Of a stretch of 5,628 nt of DNA, positions 1 through 4,744 are shown piece after piece (position 1 is the stretch's first letter; every line of letters starts with the position of its first letter). Source of the DNA: Verrucomicrobiota bacterium. Its GTDB lineage: Bacteria; Verrucomicrobiota; Verrucomicrobiia; Limisphaerales; CAZBKV01. Where the stretch lies: the NCBI GenBank assembly GCA_021160185.1, contig JAGHDA010000080.1:1-5628 (forward strand), read 5' to 3'. The notes below the pieces were generated by a model. It was not told the DNA's origin. It saw only the letters and a program-made list of their open reading frames with translations, and searched no databases. Made by a program: the position numbers and the translations under genes.

Positions 1-1188
1 AAGCAAAAAGAACAACAACTCCAGAAGCTTTCCTCCCAACAGCTTGAGGCTCAGCGCCGGATGATGGAGCTGCAAAAGGAGCTCGAACTGGCCGCCCAGG
101 AGGCCACGCTCACCAAATCCCAGGTCGAAGCGATTCAGGCCGAACTGCTCGCCCGCCGTCAGGAAGCCGAACGGCTCCAGGAACAAATCGCCAAGCTGAG
201 CGAAAGCAAGGACATGGCTGAATCGGAAAAACAACGCTATGCGGTCGAGCTGGCCAAGGTGCAAACCCAGGCTAAAATGGTCGAGCAGCAGCTTCAGCAA
301 AGCCGCCAACAGATCCAGCAAATAAGTCAGGAAAAAGCCGAGCTGCGCCAACACGCCGAACATTTGGCCCAAGGCGTCACTCAGCTCGCTCACCAATCAG
401 CCGAACTCAACCAGAAGCTGGAAAAAAGCGTCCAGAGCCTCTCGGCGAAATCCGAACAGATCAAGACGCAGTTGAGCGAGGCGCAGGAGATGAGCGCCAA
501 CCAGCTCTTCGCCAAGTTCAAGACCAACTCCCTCAAAGCGGGCTTCATCGCCCGCCGGTCCGGTTTCCTGGGCGAAAACCGCAAGGAATACGCCCTGAAC
601 ACGATGCTTTTCACCGACGGCACAAACGCCTTCGCCCTTTTCCATATCGAGCAGACCCCGCTGGCCTTCAGCGCGAGCGGAGCGGACTGGGACTCGGTGA
701 CCGGCTCGATCGGCAAGGGGCTGGACCATTTTCCGATCTCGCGGCTTCAATTCATCGCGGCGGATCCGCGGATCCTCGTGGCTCCGATCGGCGAACGAGC
801 CCTCACCAACCTGCCGGTGAAGCCCTTCCTGCTCGCAAAGGATCCGGCCCGGTTCCAGGAAGCGATCGTCGTCAACCCCGAAGGGCGCTATTACGGCGAG
901 GTCGCCTACCGCCTGGACAAGGAAAATCCGGCCTATCTGGAGGTGACCCGACGTTCCGCCACCGGCGGCCTGCTGAGCGCGCGAATGCCTTCCAAGGGCG
1001 ATTTCCTCTTCACCAAAAAAGGGCGGCTGCTGGGCGTGATGGTCAACGACAAGTACTGCCTGGCTCTCCGTCAAATCCGCCCCACCCAAACCGTGCCGAT
1101 AGGCGGCGCAATGGGCGGGGTCAAAACCGGCGCCCTTTCCCAAAAAGTGTGGGAGCGGCTTCAGGGCATGCCCCAACGCTTTCGATAG
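1..1188 (+). CDS. Coiled-coil protein with C-terminal globular domain, possibly degenerate trypsin-like (5' partial)
   Basis: The reading frame is open from base 1, so the true start lies upstream; the ATG pair at 61 is probably internal. The visible 395 residues fall into two parts. Residues 1 to about 167 are a continuous Gln/Glu/Lys/Ala/Leu-rich heptad coiled coil without prolines. Residues about 173-395 are globular, with alternating beta-strand-like segments. Near the end, K-G-D-F-L-F followed by G-R-L-L-G-V-M-V (about 332-348) is laid out like the region around the catalytic serine of trypsin-like peptidases, but the Ser of G-D-S-G is absent and no clear catalytic His is seen. A catalytically dead trypsin fold is therefore a weak inference; the safe call is a coiled-coil protein of unknown function. 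Any N-terminal signal or membrane anchor would lie outside the window. The coiled-coil half is visibly richer in A than the rest of the window. The gene converges on the epimerase gene with a 19-bp gap and no convincing terminator. Confidence 0.85.
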   Translation, partial: KQKEQQLQKLSSQQLEAQRRMMELQKELELAAQEATLTKSQVEAIQAELLARRQEAERLQEQIAKLSESKDMAESEKQRYAVELAKVQTQAKMVEQQLQQSRQQIQQISQEKAELRQHAEHLAQGVTQLAHQSAELNQKLEKSVQSLSAKSEQIKTQLSEAQEMSANQLFAKFKTNSLKAGFIARRSGFLGENRKEYALNTMLFTDGTNAFALFHIEQTPLAFSASGADWDSVTGSIGKGLDHFPISRLQFIAADPRILVAPIGERALTNLPVKPFLLAKDPARFQEAIVVNPEGRYYGEVAYRLDKENPAYLEVTRRSATGGLLSARMPSKGDFLFTKKGRLLGVMVNDKYCLALRQIRPTQTVPIGGAMGGVKTGALSQKVWERLQGMPQRFR

Positions 1189-1207
1189 CCCCGCGCCGTA
1201 AACCGGC

Positions 1208-2293
1208 TCAGATCCGTCGCCACTCCAGGCGGGCTTCCCTGCGCGGCTCGACGCCGATTCCCGCCCTGCCCTCCGCCGCGTCGAAGCGGACGACGCCGCC
1301 CTCGTCGATCCACACCCCGCGAAAGGGGTCGTTGGCGGTCAGCCACGCGCCGTCCAGGTCCAGATAATCGGCCAGCGCGGCCAGATGGGCCGTGGCAGTG
1401 ACCGAGAGACTCGACTCGACCATCCCGCCAAGCATAGTTTGTAAACCGCGCGCCCGCGCCGCCTCGAGGGTTTCCTTCGCCTCGGCGACGCCGCCGGTCT
1501 TGACGACCTTGACATTGACGCCGTGAAAGGCGGCGGCGCATCGCTCCGCGTCCGCGGCGTCCAGGCAGCTCTCATCGGCAAAGAGCGGGAGCGGCGAGCG
1601 CTCTTTGAGCCGGAGATGCTCCTCGAGCGGCAACGAGGCGGGCAAAGGCTGCTCGACAAACTCCACGCGCCCATCCGCCGCCAGCCATTCCAGCCGCCGG
1701 AGCGCTTCCTCGACCGAAGGCCATCCCTCGTTGGCGTCCACGCGCGTCACATTGTCCGGCGCGCCTTCGCGAAAGGCGCGGAACAGCTCGCGGTCCTCGG
1801 GAACCCCCAGCTTGAGCTTGAGCCGGGGATAAGCGCGCAGCTCGCGCGCCTTCTCCCGAACCCGCTCGGGCCGGTCGATGCCCACGGTCACGGAGCTAAG
1901 TCGGGGCGTCCGAGGCGGCTCCAACCCAAGAAAGCGGGCCAAACCGAGGCCGCGCCGCCGCGCCGCGCCGTCCGTCAGCGCCAGGCTCAACGCGCATCGC
2001 GCGGCCCGATCCCGGGTCAACTCGCTCCGGAGCCGCGCGCGCGCGACGCCCGGCCGTTCGAAGGACAGCCAGGCCGGATCCACCCGCCGAAGCGCCGCCG
2101 CCGCCGTCTCGGCGCTCTCTCCGTACCGAAGCGAAGGCGAGCCCTCGCCCCAGCCTTCCACGCCATCCTCATCGCGGAGCCGCACGAAAATCGTCTCCCG
2201 CCTCAGCGCTTCCGCCTCCGGACCCTGAGCGGTGCGCGCGATGCGCCACGGACGCCGAAGGCGCAATTCGTATCGCGCAAAAAAGATTTCCAC
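1208..2293 (-). CDS. Enolase-superfamily dipeptide epimerase (L-Ala-D/L-Glu epimerase-like)
   Basis: A cytoplasmic enzyme of 361 residues that probably inverts the alpha carbon of the second residue in a dipeptide through two opposed lysines and a Mg2+-bound enolate. Numbered from the GTG start, the muconate-lactonizing-type active site is complete: K-L-K (K159, K161), metal ligands D186 (V-D-A-N-E-G-W), E214 (F-V-E-Q-P) and D240 (F-A-D-E-S), the opposing lysine K262 in N-V-K-V-V-K-T-G-G, and G-G-M-V-E-S at 289-294. D312-L-D314 matches the D-x-D motif that holds the substrate amino group in dipeptide epimerases and argues against o-succinylbenzoate synthase or muconate cycloisomerase. The frame runs back to an ATG at 2431, but those 46 extra residues look non-coding and would overlap the divergent gene. 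The GTG at 2293 gives V-E-I-F-F-A-R-Y-E-L-R-L-R-R-P-W, the usual family N-terminus and a usual family length. A G-run sits directly upstream, too close to be a good ribosome site. Substrate specificity is not readable with certainty; R20 in the N-terminal capping loop would suit an acidic side chain such as Glu. A role in murein-peptide recycling is inferred. Confidence 0.88.
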   Translation of the reverse strand: MEIFFARYELRLRRPWRIARTAQGPEAEALRRETIFVRLRDEDGVEGWGEGSPSLRYGESAETAAAALRRVDPAWLSFERPGVARARLRSELTRDRAARCALSLALTDGAARRRGLGLARFLGLEPPRTPRLSSVTVGIDRPERVREKARELRAYPRLKLKLGVPEDRELFRAFREGAPDNVTRVDANEGWPSVEEALRRLEWLAADGRVEFVEQPLPASLPLEEHLRLKERSPLPLFADESCLDAADAERCAAAFHGVNVKVVKTGGVAEAKETLEAARARGLQTMLGGMVESSLSVTATAHLAALADYLDLDGAWLTANDPFRGVWIDEGGVVRFDAAEGRAGIGVEPRREARLEWRRI

Positions 2294-2394
2294 GCCCCCA
2301 AAAAAGCCGAATTCCGCGACGCAAGCAACTTTCAAGAAGGCTACGGGGCGAAGGATTGACGCGCCGGGCCGACCTGAGGCAGCTTTCCCTCGCC
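2294..2394. promoter_or_regulatory. Divergent intergenic region between epimerase and choice-of-anchor protein genes
   Basis: This 101-bp gap should hold promoters for both flanking genes if the chosen starts are right. It contains TTGACG (2356-2361, plus strand) 39 bases before the ATG at 2395, and TTGAAA (2335-2330, minus strand) 42 bases before the GTG at 2293. Neither is followed by a good -10 hexamer at 16-18 bases. AAGGA at 2351-2355 abuts a TTG at 2356, which is in frame with the plus-strand gene, but the spacing is wrong for a Shine-Dalgarno site. A six-base A tract (2300-2305) follows a C-run. No operator-like palindrome was seen. Confidence 0.4.
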
Positions 2395-3282
2395 ATGGAA
2401 ACGCCGCATCGACTCCGGGTTTCAAAACCATCGGCGCCGCTTCGAAGAAGCGGGGCGACGCTCTTCGCCGCGGCCGCCCTGCTCACGGCAACCGCGGCCG
2501 CCCAGGTTCTGTTCGATCCGGCAAAGTCTCTTTCCCCCAGCAACCAGGGCTGGCTTTACATGGCGCTGCCCGGAACCGCCGAAACCGGCGCCGCGGAGGA
2601 AGGCTTCCGCATCAACTCGACGGCGCTCCTTGCCGAGCAGGCGGGCATTTCGCGCCCTGCGCCCCAGCCCTTGGACGCGGAGGAAACCTTCGCCCTCCTA
2701 TTCCGGTTTCGGCTCCTCGCCGAAACCCACCAACGCGCCGAGCGCGCCGGCTTCTCGGTGATCGTGTTGACTCGCGACCGGCGCGGCGTCGAGCTGGGTT
2801 TCCAAGCTCAAAGCGTGTTCGCCCAAGCGGACGAGCCGCTGTTCACCCGCGGAGAGGAGGCGCAGCTTGACCTCCTCGACCGCTCTGTCGCCGCCTGTCT
2901 GGCGATCGCGCCGACCGGCTACCGCCTCTTCCTCGACGGAGAGCTCGCCTTGGAAGGGCCGCTGCGGGATTACACCGCTTTCCAGGGGCTGATCGATCCG
3001 TACGAAACGCCTAATTTCATCTTCTTCGGAGACGACACCCGCTCCGCCGCCGCGGACGTCGTTCTGGGCAGGATCGCGATCGCGCGTCCTCCGAAGCTGC
3101 GCCTGGAGCCGGACGGCGCGTTGGCGTGGTCCGGCCTGCCCGAAACGCCCTACCGGGTGGAAGCCAGCGAGGACTTGAAAAGCTGGCGTCTGGAAGCCGC
3201 GGTCAGCTCGCCCGACGGAAACTGTCGGTTCCTGCCCGCCCCTGAAGGAAGCCGAAGATTTTATCGGCTCGCCGTCCGCTGA
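2395..3282 (+). CDS. Secreted choice-of-anchor Y-like protein with FYR-type C-terminal module
   Basis: A 295-residue exported protein of unknown function. The N-terminus has a basic stretch (R and K to residue 18), a hydrophobic core at about 21-34 and an Ala-rich cleavage region ending A-A-A-Q near 37, so it should be a Sec signal peptide. Residues about 38-232 are a beta-rich domain. F-D-P, Q-G-W, E-T-H-Q-R-A-E-R-A-G-F-S-V-I-V-L (110-125), G-V-E-L-G-F (131-136), A-Q-x-D-E-P-L-F-T (144-151), G-P-L-R-D-Y (188-193), and D-P-Y-E-T-P-N-F-I-F-F-G-D-D-T (201-215) closely resemble, from memory, the cyanobacterial choice-of-anchor Y family, whose members usually end in a PEP-CTERM sorting signal. 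Here there is no PEP-CTERM helix; residues about 236-295 form a small beta module ending R-R-F-Y-R-L-A-V-R. The ATG at 2395 was chosen because it puts the signal peptide near the N-terminus; a TTG at 2356 in the same frame would add 13 residues. No well-placed Shine-Dalgarno precedes the ATG. The function is unknown; a cell-surface or extracellular role is inferred from the signal peptide and family. Confidence 0.85.
   Translation: METPHRLRVSKPSAPLRRSGATLFAAAALLTATAAAQVLFDPAKSLSPSNQGWLYMALPGTAETGAAEEGFRINSTALLAEQAGISRPAPQPLDAEETFALLFRFRLLAETHQRAERAGFSVIVLTRDRRGVELGFQAQSVFAQADEPLFTRGEEAQLDLLDRSVAACLAIAPTGYRLFLDGELALEGPLRDYTAFQGLIDPYETPNFIFFGDDTRSAAADVVLGRIAIARPPKLRLEPDGALAWSGLPETPYRVEASEDLKSWRLEAAVSSPDGNCRFLPAPEGSRRFYRLAVR
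3100..3279 (+). other. C-terminal FYR-type beta module of the choice-of-anchor protein
   Basis: This encodes residues about 236-295. The pattern is L-x-x-x-G-x-L-A-W-S-G, then Y-R-V-E-A-S-E-D-L-K-S-W, a variable beta hairpin, and R-R-F-Y-R-L at the extreme C-terminus. The minus-strand CAP protein ends in a module of the same pattern. Similar tails recur at the ends of exported proteins in Verrucomicrobiota. It occupies the position where cyanobacterial homologues carry a sorting signal. An anchoring or sorting role is inference. Confidence 0.6.
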
Positions 3283-3313
3283 GCCCGCCCCGCGCCGGCC
3301 CGGTCCGGCAAGC

Positions 3314-4594
3314 TCAGTCCAACAATCGGGCGCGGTAGAAGCGCGCCGCATGGCTTGCGGATTCCGAAAACTCCGCCGCCCCGCCTTCCAAGGTCAAGTC
3401 CTTCGCCTTGGACCAATGGAGCAGATCGGCCGAGCGCTCCACGCGGACCCGCCGCCCGAACGGCCCCGAGAGCCGACAGTGAAACACGCCCTGCTCATCC
3501 ACGCGCGCCGAGGAGACGGCGAATTCCACCGGGATTCCGGAGGAAGCCTCAATGTCCATCTTCACGTTCTCCGTCCCCAGAAACAAGGTCCGCGTCAACG
3601 GATCCGGAACCCCGGGAAACCGAATCGTGAAGGTCGTTTCGCCGGTGTTGCGTATGAACGGGATGGCAAAGCCGCCGGAATCGGCAGTGACGGCGTAATA
3701 CTCCCCGCGCTCCGGGCGAATCTCCACGCCGCCGATCCCTTCGCCCGGCGAGTAGGCGCCGTCGCCGTCCAGGTCGGCATAGACCACTCCGGTGACAAAC
3801 GGGCCGGGCGTGCCGCTGCTGGAAGCAAAATTCTGAGTGGTCATATAGGCGTCGTAAGTCGTTCCTTCGCTGGTGAAGAAGCCGCGGATGATCCCGATCC
3901 CGATTTCCTCGAAGTCCGGCTCAAGAATGTTTTCGCGGTGGTGGGGGCTTCGGAACAATCCCTCGTGTTCCGCAAGCGTAAAGGAAGGGCCGTCGGCGCC
4001 GCCGGTGGAGCCTTGCCAGGCGATGTTCTCCCCCCACGTCCACGGCGGCCTGAACGGATAGCCGGCGGCTTCCATGCGATCGCCGGGGTCTATCTCGTTG
4101 TTCGCCCCCTCGTAGTGCGAAAAGATGTCGTTGTCCAACATCCACTGGCTGTGGGCGCGGGCGGAAGCGATGAGGAAGCGGCTCCAGGCCAGCGGCTGCT
4201 TGGGATCGGGGGAGATCGTTCCGGGCGGAAGGCCCTCGTTGAGATTAGTCAGGCTGAGTCTCTCGGCGGTTTCCAGCGGATGCGCCCGCGCGTCGTTGAC
4301 CAGCTCGAGCATGTATTGCTCCAGGTCAGTGGGATCGCCGAAATCATACGGCTGCATCGCGGCGGCCGGCGCGCGGCGCGGCGCGGCCGCGGAGCCTGGG
4401 CTTTCCCGAGGCCCCTCGGCGCGGACCGGCGAGCCGAGTTCGCCCCGGATCGCCGGACCCTCCTCCGGCAATCCAGCGTCCGCCCCTCCCGCGGCGGGGC
4501 ATAAAGAAAAGGCCGCAAGAAAAGTCGCGGCCAAGAACCATGTGGAACCGCCCTGCCCTTTGCGCGCCCGTCCCGTGAGTTTCCCGTTCCCCAT
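3314..4594 (-). CDS. Secreted CAP (SCP/PR-1) domain protein with calcium-loop beta domain and FYR-type tail
   Basis: A 426-residue exported protein. Residues 1-35 form a Sec signal peptide (basic up to K12, hydrophobic core from about W19 to C32). A low-complexity Ala/Pro/Gly/Arg/Glu linker follows to about 82. Residues about 88-258 are a CAP domain: E-Q-Y-M-L-E-L-V-N-D-A-R (92-103), A-R-A-H-S-Q-W-M (145-152), F-S-H (H160), W-G-E-N-I-A-W (E189), S-P-H-H-R-E-N-I-L (H218/H219) and G-I-G-I, then T-Q-N-F-A. The conserved His/Glu/His positions of the CAP cavity are present. Residues about 265-350 form a beta domain with D-L-D-G-D-G-A-Y-x-P-G-E, a calcium-loop pattern as in SdrD B-like or dockerin-like repeats. 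Residues about 356-426 are the shared tail ending A-R-F-Y-R-A-R-L-L-D. Bacterial CAP proteins are mostly uncharacterised; lipid binding, cell-wall interaction or peptidase-like roles have been proposed for the family. The ATG at 4594 was chosen because it begins the signal peptide; the frame stays open to 5062, but that extension lies antisense to the next gene and looks non-coding. No Shine-Dalgarno is visible. Confidence 0.92.
   Translation of the reverse strand: MGNGKLTGRARKGQGGSTWFLAATFLAAFSLCPAAGGADAGLPEEGPAIRGELGSPVRAEGPRESPGSAAAPRRAPAAAMQPYDFGDPTDLEQYMLELVNDARAHPLETAERLSLTNLNEGLPPGTISPDPKQPLAWSRFLIASARAHSQWMLDNDIFSHYEGANNEIDPGDRMEAAGYPFRPPWTWGENIAWQGSTGGADGPSFTLAEHEGLFRSPHHRENILEPDFEEIGIGIIRGFFTSEGTTYDAYMTTQNFASSSGTPGPFVTGVVYADLDGDGAYSPGEGIGGVEIRPERGEYYAVTADSGGFAIPFIRNTGETTFTIRFPGVPDPLTRTLFLGTENVKMDIEASSGIPVEFAVSSARVDEQGVFHCRLSGPFGRRVRVERSADLLHWSKAKDLTLEGGAAEFSESASHAARFYRARLLD
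3317..3529 (-). other. C-terminal FYR-type beta module of the CAP protein
   Basis: This encodes residues about 356-426. The pattern is F-x-C-R-L-S-G-P, then R-V-R-V-E-R-S-A-D-L-L-H-W, a variable hairpin, and A-R-F-Y-R-A-R at the C-terminus. The R-V-E-x-S-x-D-L-x-x-W core and the terminal F-Y-R line up with the tail of the convergent choice-of-anchor gene, although the bodies of the two proteins are unrelated. Confidence 0.6.
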
Positions 4595-4601
4595 GGCAGC
4601 T

Positions 4602-4630
4602 AGTGGAGCACACGCGCGCCCCCCGATCAA
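4602..4630 (-). promoter_or_regulatory. Candidate promoter of the CAP protein gene
   Basis: On the minus strand TTGATC (4630-4625) is followed after 17 bases by TCCACT (4607-4602). The matches are 4 of 6 for the -35 and 3 of 6 for the -10. The -10 ends 7 bases before the ATG at 4594, again implying little or no leader. The evidence is weak on its own; it gains some weight from the same TTGA position upstream of the other genes. Confidence 0.25.
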
Positions 4631-4705
4631 GTTTGAGGAGCCGCGCAGAACCCGGGAAGAGCGGACCGGCCGGCGCAAACGCTGGACAGAACGCTTCCGG
4701 GCCGC

Positions 4706-4734
4706 TTGAATGCGGGGCGGAAAAGAGCTATTCA
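4706..4734 (+). promoter_or_regulatory. Candidate sigma-70-like promoter of the glycoside hydrolase gene
   Basis: TTGAAT (4706-4711) and TATTCA (4729-4734) are separated by exactly 17 bases. They match 4 of 6 bases of the -35 consensus and 3 of 6 of the -10 consensus. The -10 ends only 10 bases before the ATG, so transcription would start within a few bases of the start codon and give a nearly leaderless mRNA. This is the best promoter-like pair of the four upstream regions, but it is still weak. Confidence 0.35.
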
Positions 4735-4744
4735 ACGCAACGCC

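Larger units (their letters stand above)
4595..4744. promoter_or_regulatory. Divergent intergenic region between CAP protein and glycoside hydrolase genes
   Basis: This 150-bp gap separates two divergent secreted-protein genes and should contain a promoter for each. Nothing coding is apparent in it. No clear operator palindrome was seen. Neither start codon has a well-placed Shine-Dalgarno; the nearest purine run on the plus strand (AAAAGAG, 4721-4727) lies about 17 bases before the ATG at 4745. Confidence 0.4.

Noticed and set aside
397..1176. A 259-codon minus-strand open frame across the coiled-coil gene
   Set aside because: It is antisense to the coiled-coil and globular protein, which has a coherent heptad pattern; the minus frame shows no domain.
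1523..2359. A 278-codon plus-strand open frame across the epimerase gene
   Set aside because: Its composition is Arg/Pro/Ala-rich with no recognisable domain, while the opposite strand encodes an intact enzyme; it is an antisense shadow typical of GC-rich DNA.
2294..2431. A 46-residue N-terminal extension of the epimerase back to an ATG at 2431
   Set aside because: It overlaps the divergent signal-peptide gene, and the enolase-superfamily N-terminus begins right at the GTG at 2293.
3294..3309. A small hairpin (5-bp stem GCCGG/CCGGC, 6-base loop) in the gap between the two convergent genes
   Set aside because: The stem is short, there is no T-run on either side, and such stems are frequent by chance in GC-rich DNA, so a bidirectional terminator cannot be claimed.
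4359..4393. A dense run of GCG/CGC units resembling a short repeat or palindrome cluster
   Set aside because: It encodes the Ala/Arg/Pro linker of the CAP protein and is explained by codon and amino-acid bias; there is no regular repeat unit.
3350..4504. A 384-codon plus-strand open frame across the CAP protein gene
   Set aside because: It is antisense to a gene with clear CAP motifs and has no plausible domain or start signal of its own.
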